The notes below the pieces were generated by a model that ran no database searches, was not told where the DNA came from, and saw nothing but the letters and a program-made list of their open reading frames with translations. DNA of 64,000 nt from Stentor coeruleus (lineage: Eukaryota; Ciliophora; Heterotrichea; Heterotrichida; Stentoridae). The stretch spans positions 52,009 through 116,008 of the forward strand of contig MPUH01000079.1 of NCBI GenBank assembly GCA_001970955.1, read 5' to 3'. Both the position numbers and the translations under genes were made by a program. This document shows positions 29,954 to 41,109 of the stretch, piece after piece; within the stretch, counting starts at the first letter, position 1, and each line of letters opens with the position of its first letter.

Positions 29954-31945
29954 ATGGAATTGGGCATTGTGGAAAAGTGGCAGCACAGTCAACAAGTTGA
30001 ATTATTTTATAACAGTACACAAAGAAAGCTTGTTTTTAAGAAGTTCAATTACATATACTCAAAAGGAGTTGACGATTTTCATTCTTACCCGTATATCGAT
30101 CTGCATGATTTTAGGTACTAAATATTCAGCGCAATGTTTAAATCAGCGAGTTTTTCTGCCCAAGACAACATTCTCGCATTCCAACGCAATGAAGAAAATC
30201 TTGTAATTTTAACATAGGAAATTTTGATACTAGAAAGTTACCAGCACATAGTATTACAAGGAAAAAACAGACGTATTTTAGGTTATCATTGGATCTCAGA
30301 GTCATCATACAGCGATCTGGTAGTAATCGACACAAACGGAGTTGAGTTTTTCAAGTTGTTGACTCCAATTTTAAAGTTCTCAAGTGTCAAAATCTACCCA
30401 ATTTCTATAGGCCATTACTGGTTTTCCCCAACTGAAGGAATTTTACTAGTCTCTCTTTCCCCTCCAAAACTAGGTCAATTCTGCACTTTTTTCATCAATC
30501 AAAACAAAGGTTCTAAAATGTTTCATGGACCAAAATTCACACTTGACCTAACCCCTTGTGTTACAGATAAATGGACTTTTTCCCCAACAAATGTTTCAAG
30601 TCTTAGACAAGTTATGGAAACTTTAGAACACAATTCACCACATATAATTGTTATTGAAATTCTTTATGGAAATAGTTACCTTTTTCATATGCAATGCTTA
30701 AATGGGATTTTAAAGGTATTTTTATTGAAACCTGATAAAATTGAAGAATTTAGAACTTTTCAGCTACGACATGGGCAATATGGGATTAGAAGTGTTGATA
30801 ATTTAATTCTTATGCAAAATTATACCGCACAAGAAACATATGTTATTGATATAAAAAGTGATAAATATATCGATAAGTATTTCTGTTTATTTTGGAACAA
30901 TATGAAAGATGTCCTTCCTTCAGTAAATATTAAAATCAAAGTGTTTATTGAAAAACCAAAAATTGTGGCTCAGGCTACATTTTTATATGATGGGAAAACT
31001 ATTCAAGATTTGTCAGGGTATGTTGGAAGTGAGACATTAAATGGTGAGGCTATTGAGTGTAAAATGCAATTAAACCCTTTACTTTTGTATACAGATAATG
31101 ATATATGTATAGACACAAAAAATGGAAGATGTTATAAATTACAATTCTCACCTTTAGCTGTAGTTGATAAACATCCTGATCTTGTTGAATGCGCTTTTTT
31201 TCTTTTTAGAAGAACAGGGTTTAAAACTCAGGCTTATGATTATTTGAAGAAATGCATTTATAATTATACCCATTTAAAAGAAATCTCGGCATTTTTTATG
31301 AAGACTAGTGAGAATTATAAGAAATCATTGGTTGAAAAAAAAAATATCACAACTCCAAAACAATCATTTTCGAAAAATGATATGTATTCAAGGAGAATCA
31401 GTTTGAATCTAGAATCGGAATTAAAAGTTGAAGAAGGAACTGTGATTTTATTGCAAACTGATGTGTTTAATGTGCTGTTTAAATTTTTGTTTGAGGAAAA
31501 TCATGTTAAATTAGATTATTTAGCTGCGGTTTTACAAGAGTATATAAGATCTTTAACGCATTTTGATATTGAAGTACAAAGCTCGCATTATGTTTTATTA
31601 GCCAAAATCCTAGTCAAAGCAGGGTTGTTTAATAAATTCCAAAATTTGATTGTTTATAGTGCGGTTTCTGATAGTTATGAAATTGTGGATTATTTAATCT
31701 CTTTAATACCAATCCATTATAATTCCTTACAACTTTCAGTTGATATGCTTTTTAGACTTAGAGCTTATGAAAAACTTATTGACCTTTCCCTTGACAAAAA
31801 TTTTATCTACGAGACGCTTATACTTCTAACAAAAAATGCGTATCCAAAATTTGACATTATGAAACTTCTAAGCAAATGTGAAGAGTGTAAAGATGAGCAA
31901 TTAACTTCTGTAGTTACTCAATTTATTAAAGAAAAATCATTATAA
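29954..31945 (+). CDS. RMC1: RMC1/Mic1 homologue, regulator of Mon1-Ccz1 (2 introns), 653 aa
   Basis: Three exons: 29954-30114, 30130-30202 and 30218-31945, with two 15-nt introns (GTACTAAATATTCAG and GTAATTTTAACATAG). The spliced protein has the length of animal RMC1 (about 657 aa). The N-terminal beta-propeller region shows family-like segments (QDNILAFQRN, RRILGYHWISESS, DLVVIDTNGVEFFKL), and the C-terminus has the helical Mic1 domain (LLFRLRAYEKLIDLSL). RMC1 joins the Mon1-Ccz1 exchange factor that activates Rab7 on late endosomes. The first two short exons are required; without them the propeller lacks its first blade. It converges on an ankyrin gene with a 13-bp gap. Confidence 0.78.
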
Positions 31946-31958
31946 ATTTATTATGCAA

Positions 31959-32423
31959 CTAAACTAGTCTTAGTCTTTCTAATTCCCAAAGGAAAATTAA
32001 AGCTTTCTTTTTCTTCCAACTGGCTCTTTTAGTAAACTTTGAAAATAATTTAAAAATTTCAGGACAATTGTCTCGATTGTCTTTTGCAAAATCAAATGGG
32101 GAACAGTAATTTGAGTTCCTATTTGAAAAATCAACATCTGCACCTGCGGATATTAGAAACTGAGCGATTTCATATTTATCATCATTACCTTCAATTCCTA
32201 TTAATCCTAGAGGTGTCCAACCATTTATATCATATGGATTTGTTTCTGCATTTAGTTCATTAATTAGAAGCAAAGCTAAATCTTTGTTATTTTTTATCAC
32301 TGCAAAGTGTAGGGCGGTTTGTGAATATGTTGTTAATGGGATGTTAGGCGATTTGTTTTCAAAGAGCTTTCGGACTAGGTCGAGGTCTTTTGAAAAAATT
32401 GCTCTTAGAATATCTACTTGCAT
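31959..32423 (-). CDS. Small ankyrin-repeat protein, 154 aa
   Basis: Intact, intronless. Three to four ankyrin repeats cover residues 1-125: SQTALHFAVIKNNKDLALLL, NGWTPLGLIGIEGNDDKYEI and SPFDFAKDN, with the usual TPL and LL helices. The C-terminus is a basic helical tail (FTKRASWKKKKALIFLWELE). Nothing but a scaffold or adaptor role can be proposed. Its 3' end overlaps the terminator space of RMC1: only 13 bp separate the two stop codons. Confidence 0.88.
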   Translation of the reverse strand: MQVDILRAIFSKDLDLVRKLFENKSPNIPLTTYSQTALHFAVIKNNKDLALLLINELNAETNPYDINGWTPLGLIGIEGNDDKYEIAQFLISAGADVDFSNRNSNYCSPFDFAKDNRDNCPEIFKLFSKFTKRASWKKKKALIFLWELERLRLV

Positions 32424-32934
32424 TAAGTATATAATATAATCTCATGACATAAATCCCAAAGCAAATCACCTATCTAAATTAATCTTCTTTAAAAATTCTA
32501 CTGTAAAAATAAAAAACCTTTAGTGCTATCAAAAAAAATTCGCCTCATTCAAAAAATCCTTTATATTAGTAAATTCAATACTCTCCAAAAAATTTACCTT
32601 AAATACTTACATAATAAAAATTTATCCACAAACAAGTAAAAAAAATTATCAAAATTCCAAACAAATAAATTATTACTTCTATTCACTTTCCCAATAAAAA
32701 CATTATAAAAACACCCTTTCTATCATAATAATCCATCAANCATCCACAAACAAGTAAAAAAAATTATCAAAATTCCAAACAAATAAATTATTTCTTCTAT
32801 TCACTTTCCCAATAAAAACATTATAAAAACACCCTTTCTATCATAATAATCCATCAAATCTTCCCATATATTTTACTTAAAATTTCTTTTCAAGCATTTT
32901 CCAATCTCATAATGTAAAAAGCAATCGAATAATT
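32424..32934. other. Divergent spacer, no gene seen
   Basis: C/A/T-rich and strikingly G-poor on the + strand, the usual flank of a + gene. Contains the duplication around N32740. Confidence 0.6.
32624..32857. repeat. 116-bp duplication around N32740 (assembly overlap)
   Basis: Bases 32624-32739 recur at 32742-32857 with a single substitution (ATTACTTCT versus ATTTCTTCT). Confidence 0.92.
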
Positions 32935-35304
32935 ATGTTCAGATTTAAAGAGGATTATCAAGAGCTCGAAGATACCTTCCGCCTTCAAAATTCATACACA
33001 ACTCGTATGCATCACTACAAATTCGAGCACGGAGGGATGTTAGTTTACGATTCAAAAGCCTGTATAGTTTGTGGCAATCAAACAGAATCACTTCCCAAAG
33101 CAAACCCAGAATTACCAAAAATGCTTAAATCACAAGTAAAAAAAGATCTTGAAACAGCAGACGAAAAGGGTAAGCGATAAGCAGAAGCTTATTATTTTAA
33201 AAACATGAAAGAATACTTACCAATGTCTAACTTTCCATATGAATACATTCTTGAAATACCAAATGATTCTATAACTTTAAGATTTAACAGCAAATTCGAA
33301 TCAGGTAATTTATACAAGTCAATAAAACTTTCTGATTATGATTATAACATTTACATTCATAACGATATTGGCACTTACAATCAAAATCATTGGTATTATT
33401 TTTCAGTTATAAACCCACGAAAAACTTCAATAACATTTAAAATAGTCAATATGAGAAAAAAAGATATGCTTTATATCTCAGGAATGCAACCTTCAGTTTA
33501 TTCTGTAAAAAGCTTTAAAGAGTTTGGAACCAGATGGCATAGAGAAGGGACAAATATAACTTATACTGAAAATTCCCCAACAAGTACAGCAAATTTTGTA
33601 GGGAGACAAAAATATTACACATTATCATTTAATTATTCTTTCAAATTCGAAAATGATGAAGTTTTTTTCGCTTATTCTGTTCCTTATACATATACTGATT
33701 TAACACAATATTTGGATAATATTAAAGATAATTATTCGGATATAGCTGAAGTTATACCTTTATGTAAAACAATTGCTGGTAATATTTGTTATAAGCTTAT
33801 TATAACAGAAGGGATTATGGATTATAATATTGAAAAAAAAAAGATTAAAAAAAATAAAAAATTATTGAAAAAAGAAAGGAAAGCTGTTGTTTTTATGGCG
33901 AGGGTTCATAGTGGGGAAACTGTGTCGAGTTATATGATGAAAGGGGCTATTGATTATTTGTTATCAAGTCCAGCAAGGCAGTTAAGGAAAAATTATGTGT
34001 TTTGTGTTATCCCGATGCTGAATCCTGATGGAGTACGATATGGGAATTATAGAGCCTCACTTTTGGGTGTAGATCTTAACCGTAGATGGCAAAAACCTAA
34101 TAAATACTTGCATCCTACAATATTTTATGCTAAAAAAATGATAGAAGAACTGAAAAATCAACATGAAATCATGCTTGTATGTGACCTTCATGGACACACA
34201 AAGAAAAAAAATGTTTTCATGTATGGGTGTTCATTAAACTCTCAAGAAACCCTAGATAAAGAAAGAAACCTCATATCCCGTGTTATCCCTTATCACCTTT
34301 CTCGTAAAAACAGTTTTTTTTCTTTCCAAGACTCACATTTCCGTATTGAAAAAAGCAAAGAATCAACTGCAAGAATTGTAATTTATCAAGAATTTGAAAT
34401 CACTCACTCATACACAATGGAAGCATCATTTTTTGGCCCTTCATCTTCTGAGTCTTTTAAGACAAATCGTAATGGAGATATGCACTTTACAACTGAAGAC
34501 CTTGAAACTTTAGGAATGGATTTATCGAAATGTTGTAATTTTTTCACATCCCATAAAATCTACACAAAGAAAATCAAGCAAACAAATAATTTTTTAAAGG
34601 AAGAATTGTTAAAAGAAGAAAAGTTACTTGAAAAAAAAGAAGAAATTGAAGAAGATATTTTGAATGAAGAAGTGACAATTATTATAAAAGAAAAAGTTTG
34701 TGATGAAGTTGATGTTGTTGATGTTGGAGCTGATCCTGAAAGTAGTGGAAGTGAATCTGAGCCTAGTGATACTGAAATTCCTAATGGGGTTTATAAGAAA
34801 AAATCTAATTCAAAGCCGATTCCTGTTATTTTAAAAGAAGAACCTATGCCAAGTAGGACACTGAATTCTAGTGTTAAACCTTTGAGTATTAGAAAACCTC
34901 AGATTGCTGATGGTGAATGGAGTAGGAGAAGACCGATAAAGTCGCCGATGATAACGTTTAAGATTCAGGAAACTGTTTCTCCACAAAATTTCCATTTTCC
35001 TTTACAGAGCCGCTTCAACCCTTTTGCGTTGGATATTAAACTTAAATCAGATATACCTGAACTTGAGATTCAGAAAAGGATACCTAATATTTCGAAATCC
35101 CAGAAAAAACCCCCTGTTATACCAAACAAACCGAAAAACACTGAAATGTATTTGCCGGCACTTCTTAATGTTAACCTTCCGGATATTCAATCCAATGTTA
35201 AACAGCATAAAAAGCGTGGACGTGAACGAGGCTATAGTGAGTACGAGCTTCCCAAGCAAGAAGTTTTCCATGCAAGTACGGCAAGCTATAGTGAAAATCT
35301 TTAA
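32935..35304 (+). CDS. Cytosolic carboxypeptidase, tubulin deglutamylase family (1 intron), 784 aa
   Basis: Exons 32935-33169 and 33185-35304 flank a 15-nt intron (GTAAGCGATAAGCAG). The CCP N-domain (LRFNSKFESGNLYK) precedes an M14 zinc carboxypeptidase: RVHSGET (zinc His and Glu, about residue 320), NPDGVRYGNYR, DLNRRW, DLHGHT (third zinc ligand, about 411) and YTMEASFFG (catalytic Glu, about 490). All active residues are present. CCPs trim Glu side chains or C-terminal Glu from tubulin, which matters for cilia and cortical microtubules. The last 250 residues are acidic then basic and disordered, typical of ciliate members. Subfamily (AGBL2/3 or AGBL5 type) is left open. Confidence 0.93.
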
Positions 35305-36355
35305 AAGAATATTATACCTAAGAAAAAATAATAATAAATGGCAAAAACTTCAAATTGTTTGATTGATCTAATAATAAGGAAAATTATATGTATAATAAAA
35401 AAACTCAAACCTATTATTTATTCACAAATGATCTAGGAATTAAAGTTAGGGCAATAGATGTTATGGATATGCAAGGGAAGAAGAATTTTATGTACAAATT
35501 AAGCTTCAATGTTTATTAATAGCAAAAGAATTTTAATATAGCAATTTTAAAGCCTTTAAATCCATGTTTCTTATTTTCACAAGAGTATGAAATGATAGTA
35601 TAATGGTAGAGATAAATTTTTTAATGTATAAATAAAATTACTACAGTTTTAACTTCAGATATCAATTATGATTTTTACGCCAAAGAACCATTTCAGAATC
35701 TTTATTATTTCATATTAAACACTAAAATTTAATAATAAAATCTTCAATAAACTTAATCTAAAACCTAAAATCAAAAATTAAATCTTCTACCATAAATTCT
35801 AAAATCATATCTACCTTCTTAAATAAAATTTCCATAACTAAATATCCTACTTATTATCCAAAATATTTTCTTATAACCCAAAAAGTGCATTAATCAAACT
35901 AAATTTATTAAAAACTATTCCTAAACCCATTTTAACTACAATATTTTAAATCTCTTATTACACGAACCTCATTTTACCTTCTATTCTCAGTTTTTTTTTT
36001 ATCTAATCCTAAACTCTACCCATAATTTTTCACCCAAAAAAATTCTTACATCAATCCTAATATTTTTCTTTTTTCCAAATTTTATCATCTCAAATATCCC
36101 ATAATTCAATATTAACAATACCTTAAAGCTCAAATATTCCCATATAAAAAAAAATATTAACACCATCATCTTAATATAAAATCTTCATACTTATAAAAAT
36201 ATGTATCATAACAATATATTATGTAACCTATAAAAAACTAAACATATAATAAATCACATCCAATATAAACTATCATTCTTTTATCTTTAACAAAACTATA
36301 CAATTTTAGCTTGACATTAATACACAAAGTCAAATAAAAAAAAAGCAAACATTTA
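35305..36355. other. 1-kb spacer, one short ORF only
   Basis: C/A/T-rich and G-poor from about 35640 to 36240. A 43-codon ORF with its own ATG at 35388-35519 (MYNKKTQTYYLFTNDLGIKV...) is the only coding-like piece; no homology is seen and I do not call it a gene. Confidence 0.5.
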
Positions 36356-36643
36356 CTAGTCATAGAAGAGGTAATTTTTATAAAGTGAGTCTTCAATACA
36401 CATTTCTTCATGAAAAGACTCTTGAAAGCTTCCATAATGTAATCCTTTGCCTTCTCCCATTTCTCCTCCACTTTCCTCAAATATCAGAGAATTCGCAGAA
36501 TCAAGACCTTTAGATGATACATCAGAATGAATATCATTTGGCTTTTCTAGTCCTGGCAAATCTTTTAAATAGGATATTTGACTTTCTTCTGATGGAGGTA
36601 AACATTTCATAGTTGATTCCTTTAGTTCTGATGATGGGTGCAT
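36356..36643 (-). CDS. Short acidic protein, 95 aa
   Basis: ATG 36643 to TAG 36356. Rich in Ser, Glu, Asp and Leu, with no domain, probably intrinsically disordered. Evidence for a real gene is indirect: a clear ATG, amino-acid composition unlike the local AT-rich background, a G-rich flank upstream and a C-rich flank downstream on the + strand, the pattern seen around other genes here. The function is unknown. Confidence 0.5.
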   Translation of the reverse strand: MHPSSELKESTMKCLPPSEESQISYLKDLPGLEKPNDIHSDVSSKGLDSANSLIFEESGGEMGEGKGLHYGSFQESFHEEMCIEDSLYKNYLFYD

Positions 36644-37003
36644 TAATTTTCCTAACCACTTTATTATCTTTAACTTGGGATGATGATTTTAGACTAGCCG
36701 GAAATGTTTTTTTGGCTCATTTATTATAAGCTTATAATTACTTTATTTATATCAAAAGGTGAGTTTATGATATATGAGGAGGATTTAAATACATGAAAAA
36801 CTGTTGGGGAGTTTATATATATTTAAAAAAATAAAAGTGAAGATTCAATGGTTACAAGAAAAATATGCTAAATTTCTTATGTTTTAGGCTTGTGTGACTA
36901 AAGGAAATGAGCTTTTTTACTTGTTTTTGATTATGTGAATTTTTAAGTATAAGTTTTATATGAGAAAATTAAATATTTGAAGTCTGTAATTAGGATAAAA
37001 ACA
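36644..37003. other. Spacer, no gene seen
   Basis: Upstream of the short acidic gene and downstream of the coiled-coil gene; moderately G-rich on the + strand. No open frame. Confidence 0.55.
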
Positions 37004-39277
37004 TTATGAGTCTAAAAATGATAAATCAAGTCCTGACAAATCAGGCATGGTAAGCTTCCTGCCCTTATGCATAAAAGATTTTTCTCTTTCTAATAGCTTG
37101 TCACGGAAATTAGTCAACTCGTCTTGTTTGCTTATAAGCAATTTCGTCCTTTCCTGCTGTTTCTTATCAATCTCGAAAAGTCGCATTTTTTGTTTTTCAA
37201 AGGTTTCTTTTTCTTCTTTCAGTATCTGTTTTTGAATGTTTAGATCTTCGTTGATACTTTTAACAAACTGTGCTGCAGACTCAATAGATTCTTTTTCCTG
37301 AAGTAAATGCTTTTCCATACTAATCAACTCACTCTCTTTAATCTTAACTTGAACCAACTTCCCTTCTAATTCCTCCGAAATCGATTTGATCTTCATCGTA
37401 AAAACATCAGGAGAAACTTCACTAGAACAGTTTTCTAAAGTAAAAATTTTCTCTTCCATAACCATAGATTTAGCCCTCATTTTCTCAACCTCATAAACCA
37501 ACTCCGCATTTTTGCTTTCATTTTCCTCATTTCTCTGCTCAAGTATCACAATTTTTTCATTCAAATCTGAAATTCTACACAACAAATCCGCATTTTTCTT
37601 ATCTAATTCTTGACATTTTCCACAATGTTCCTCACGATACGACCTACTCGACATTCCTTCTCTAGGGCTTTTTAAGGACTTTTCCAATTCTAAAACTCGA
37701 TTTTTAAGGGTTTTTTTCTTTCCTTTAACCTTGTTAATTTTTTCACTAAGCTGTGTAGAAAGCTTAAGTTGTTCTTCCCTTTTAGTCTCAATAACACTTA
37801 ATTGGTTTTTATAAAAATCAATTTCAAGCTGGTACTTTTTCCATTTCCCTTCAAATTCTTTGTTTTTATAATCGCCTTCTCTAATTTTCCCTTCATACTC
37901 AGTTATTTTCTCTTCAAAGTCCCTGATTTTTTCTTCTTGTTCCCTACATCTAGACTCAGCTTCATAGTATTTTTCTTCAGTGTCTTTAAGCTTACTTTCA
38001 CAGTTTTTATATTGATTTTCATATTCTTTAATCAGATTCTCAGCATCAAGTGAATTCTTCCTAAATGTTAACTCCCCAGGTTCAGTATAACAATGAATAT
38101 CATCAAGTGAAGATTTTTTTCTATGAACTTTCGTTTTAGACTTAGTCTCTTTATTATTATATTCAAGTTCTCGTATTCTATTCTCATAGTTTTCATGTAT
38201 CAACGAACGTTCTTTTTCAAGGTTTTCAGTCTGGGTTTTAAGGATTATTTTCAGTTGGTCAATACTTTCCAGTTCCTCCACAACTCTTTCCTGTGTAAAT
38301 TCCAAATTTTCTTTTTCCAAAGCTAATTTCCTTTCACTTTCTTCCAAAGCTCTCATCCTCTGCTCAAAATTTTTATAGTTCACTTTCTGTTCCTCTTCTA
38401 TTTTTATCCTCATATCCTTTAATTGTAAAGCTAACAAATTTATTTCTTGTTTTTTCTCTTTAAGTTTCTGTTTTCTATAAGCAATATCATCAGAATTTTT
38501 TTCGAAAACTGGTGTTGTAGCTTCATTTCTATATCTTTGTACTTCATCCATAAGCCTTTGTATATCATGCTCCCTGCTTATTAGAAACTTCTCTTTATAC
38601 TCCTGTTCAATCAAAGCTTGATTATCTTCTCTTCTTTTTAATTCATAATTTTTCCGCTCTATCTCTTTAAGAATATCAGTGAGTTCTAGTTTTTTCTCCT
38701 CAAGTTCTTCGAATTTCTCATCAAATCTTTCGGTTTGCATTGAAAAATCCCCATTGTTCCGATAAAAATCTTCACGTTCTTCTTCAAAACGTTTTTTTTC
38801 AATATAAAAATTTTCTTTTTCTATTTCAAACGCTTCAATGTCTTTTTTTAATGCTAACTCTTGTTGTTCTAATCTACTATCTTTGATTTGTAAGAGATTG
38901 TCGTATTGTTTTAAATGGCGTTCTGTTGCGATGCATTTTTCTGAAATAAACCGGTTTTGTTTGCGTAGATCTTCGTTTTTACGCATGTATTTTATACAAG
39001 AATCACAAAAATCATTTGAAGCTAAAGTTGGATTATCATCAGTTGGTGACTTGTAGCTTCGGATATAACCACGCTCTGTTGCTTTGTGCAATAATGGGTA
39101 TCGATGTTTAGCGGTTCTGTATTCTTGAGCTAGACCATGCCCTTCATCAATTTCTGTAGGACTGTAAAATTGTTCAGCATCAGAGTCCTGCATGATCCTA
39201 AAAGAAGATAAAGAGGATTCACTTCTAAGGGAAGTGTGCTGGGCAGGAGAAGGTTTATATTTGGGTCTGTCAATCAT
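37004..39277 (-). CDS. Long coiled-coil protein, 757 aa
   Basis: An intronless frame from ATG 39277 (MIDRPKYKPSPAQHTSL). After a 100-residue Ser/Pro-rich head, residues about 110-740 are almost continuous coiled coil, rich in Glu, Lys, Leu and Gln with heptad spacing. A CEPs-like CxxC (HCGKCQEL) interrupts it near residue 555. The tail (LDLSGLDLSFLDS type) is short and acidic. Such proteins in ciliates often build basal-body or cortical fibres, but no specific family is recognised. In-frame codons upstream of 39277 come from the duplication around N39305. Confidence 0.82.
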   Translation of the reverse strand: MIDRPKYKPSPAQHTSLRSESSLSSFRIMQDSDAEQFYSPTEIDEGHGLAQEYRTAKHRYPLLHKATERGYIRSYKSPTDDNPTLASNDFCDSCIKYMRKNEDLRKQNRFISEKCIATERHLKQYDNLLQIKDSRLEQQELALKKDIEAFEIEKENFYIEKKRFEEEREDFYRNNGDFSMQTERFDEKFEELEEKKLELTDILKEIERKNYELKRREDNQALIEQEYKEKFLISREHDIQRLMDEVQRYRNEATTPVFEKNSDDIAYRKQKLKEKKQEINLLALQLKDMRIKIEEEQKVNYKNFEQRMRALEESERKLALEKENLEFTQERVVEELESIDQLKIILKTQTENLEKERSLIHENYENRIRELEYNNKETKSKTKVHRKKSSLDDIHCYTEPGELTFRKNSLDAENLIKEYENQYKNCESKLKDTEEKYYEAESRCREQEEKIRDFEEKITEYEGKIREGDYKNKEFEGKWKKYQLEIDFYKNQLSVIETKREEQLKLSTQLSEKINKVKGKKKTLKNRVLELEKSLKSPREGMSSRSYREEHCGKCQELDKKNADLLCRISDLNEKIVILEQRNEENESKNAELVYEVEKMRAKSMVMEEKIFTLENCSSEVSPDVFTMKIKSISEELEGKLVQVKIKESELISMEKHLLQEKESIESAAQFVKSINEDLNIQKQILKEEKETFEKQKMRLFEIDKKQQERTKLLISKQDELTNFRDKLLEREKSFMHKGRKLTMPDLSGLDLSFLDS

Positions 39278-39367
39278 TTTTATTATATTTACAGTTAGCT
39301 TGGTNGCAGGAGAAGGTTTATATTTGGGTCTGTCAATCATTTTTATTATATTTACAGTTAGCTTGGT
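39243..39367. repeat. 62-bp duplication around N39305 (assembly overlap)
   Basis: Bases 39243-39304 (first codons and 5' flank of the coiled-coil gene) recur at 39306-39367. Confidence 0.93.
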
Positions 39368-40038
39368 AAGTATGTTTTGATTAAAAGAAAGTATTTGGAA
39401 TTATTGGAAATTATTTGGGTGTTAGGGTGTTAGATGAAGTTTTGAGTTTAGTTTTTATAAAATATCATATTAAATATAAGTTGTATTGAAAAATAGTAAA
39501 TAGGATTTTATATGAAATAATTTGAATGATGATTATTATAAGTAATTGTGCTGGATAATTTTTTTGAAGAGAAAAATTTAAGGTAAATTTTTTATTGTAA
39601 GGAAAAGGTTTTTTATGTTTTTAATACTTTAAATAGAGGTAAAGGTCGAATTTGTTGAGAGGTTTATGATTTGAGAATTATGAAGTTTTTGAATTGGGTT
39701 GATGATCTTTTTATAATACAAGTTTTTGGGTTAAAGTTTTTGTTGTTGGCAATGATTAGTTTGTAAATGATTTGAAGCTATGTTTTCTTAGATATAGGTA
39801 TAGTTTTGAATACTTAAACAAGAGATTGATGGTTAAGATTTTCTTAGTTCTTTTATTAGAATATTGAAAATTCCCCAAAATGCTTTGTTAGTTTATCTAA
39901 TAGCAGCTAATTTTTTTTATACAAATATAGATAAAGTAATAGTTTTTGTATTTAATCAGTACTAAGCTTAAAAATGCATATGAAAAGTAGTTAATATTTG
40001 AGATATAAGCATGTCGTACAAATGTATAAATATAATAA
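39278..40038. other. Divergent spacer containing an interstitial telomere-like sequence
   Basis: G/T-rich on the + strand for most of its length. It carries two perfect telomere-type repeats at 39417-39433. No gene is seen. Confidence 0.6.
39417..39433 (+). repeat. Interstitial telomere-type repeat (GGGTGTTA)2
   Basis: GGGTGTTAGGGTGTTAG, a 17-base exact match to the terminal repeat at 63983-63999, in the same orientation. It lies 140 bp upstream of a gene start and 50 bp past an assembly join. Confidence 0.85.
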
Positions 40039-40521
40039 ATGTTTGATGAGAGATTTACTATGGCTAGTAGTAACAGCAACCCAAAGCTACATGAATTTTA
40101 TAGAGTTTACTTCGACAAAGCTCCAAGAAAAAAGCAAGACCGTATTCTAATAGGTAACAAACCCCCAAACTCTTATCCCAACCTAAGATCTTCATTAGAT
40201 AAATTTTCTAATCGGCTTCCACTAGGAAAATCCGTCCACCAAATAAGACAAAAAGAAGAGTCATGGGATGATAATTTCCATGTTAAAGTAAGCAAAGATA
40301 ATCTGCATATATATAAAAATTGTCGTGAATATTTTGATAATCCAATGAAAATCAATTACAAAACTGCATCATTAAAAAAAATTAGAAGTCCTTTGATCCA
40401 GTTCTCAGAACGCTCTAAAAAAACATCTTTACCAGAAAAATTCTTTTGGAGTAGTCTTTATGAACCTATTTCTGAAAGAAATGTTGTGAAGCATAGTGCG
40501 CAAAGAATTTATTTTAGCTAA
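40039..40521 (+). CDS. Hypothetical basic protein, 160 aa
   Basis: An intact frame from ATG 40039; a second ATG eight codons later (MASSNSNPK) may be the true start. Basic, rich in Arg, Lys, Ser and Tyr, with short aromatic motifs (LHEFYRVYFDKAPRKK, NLHIYKNCREYFDNP). No domain, membrane segment or signal peptide. Balanced amino-acid use suggests a genuine gene, perhaps a small microtubule-associated ciliary protein, but that is a guess. Confidence 0.6.
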   Translation: MFDERFTMASSNSNPKLHEFYRVYFDKAPRKKQDRILIGNKPPNSYPNLRSSLDKFSNRLPLGKSVHQIRQKEESWDDNFHVKVSKDNLHIYKNCREYFDNPMKINYKTASLKKIRSPLIQFSERSKKTSLPEKFFWSSLYEPISERNVVKHSAQRIYFS

Positions 40522-40735
40522 TAATTGAAACTTAAAAATAAATGTTAAAGCAAATTATGATTGATATAATAAGGTAAAAGTTTTTATGTGAGGAATTCAT
40601 AAAAACCTACATTCCACAAAAATCAAAATAAAGTAGCAGGCTTACTAAAACTCATCATTTATATCCATAAAGTCATCAAAAACTCATCTAAAGTCACCAT
40701 CAAAGCCTAAAACTCACAATTTTTATAGTAAAAAT

Positions 40736-41083
40736 ATGGAACAATCTTCAGTACTTGACAAAGTTAAAGCTTTCATGAAACAAGTAAAAGAAGGCGATCC
40801 AGCTCCAATCCCATTAGAAGAAAGCAAAGATGGTCTAAACGTCGAACTTGAGCTTGAATTAGGTATTTTTCAAGTATCTGACCCATCCAAACTAAAATGT
40901 GAGAGTATTGGAACACTAGTCCCAGAATTATTAGATAAAGAANCTTTTCTAAAACCCCATAATTTCCTTTTTTCCCTTTTTCCCTAACTAAAATGTGAGA
41001 GTATTGGAACACTAGTCCCAGAATTATTAGATAAAGAAGAAGCTTCACCAGCTCCAGTTATCGAAGAATTAAGCCCTAAATAA
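40736..41083 (+). CDS. Small acidic protein, 83 aa after removing an assembly artefact
   Basis: ATG 40736 begins MEQSSVLDKVKAFMKQVK. At 40943 an N and 42 bases of foreign pyrimidine-rich sequence are followed by a second copy of the preceding 53 bases. Dropping 40943-41038 joins LLDKE to EASPAPVIEELSPK and ends at TAA 41083, a perfect frame of 84 codons. The protein is acidic, with a short amphipathic helix at the N-terminus. No family is recognised. It converges on the Lys/Glu-rich gene with a 26-bp gap. Confidence 0.65.
40890..41038. repeat. 53-bp duplication around N40943 with 42-nt filler
   Basis: Bases 40890-40942 recur at 40986-41038. Unlike the other joins, 42 non-matching bases (40944-40985, T/C-rich) lie between the N and the second copy, so one contig end was chimeric or low quality. 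Confidence 0.88.
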
Positions 41084-41109
41084 CCTTTCATATAAAAATT
41101 TGCTAATTA

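Noticed and set aside
35388-35519. 43-codon + strand ORF after the carboxypeptidase gene
   Set aside because: Short, no homology, and no composition evidence; mentioned only in the spacer entry.
36238-36480. Second minus-strand frame overlapping the short acidic gene
   Set aside because: Its C-terminal half comes from AT-rich spacer and it overlaps a better-supported frame.
39405-39440. Telomerase RNA gene (template-like CTAACACCCTAACACCC on the minus strand)
   Set aside because: No surrounding GC-rich or structured sequence and no T-tract terminator in a sensible place; two exact repeats fit interstitial telomere DNA better.
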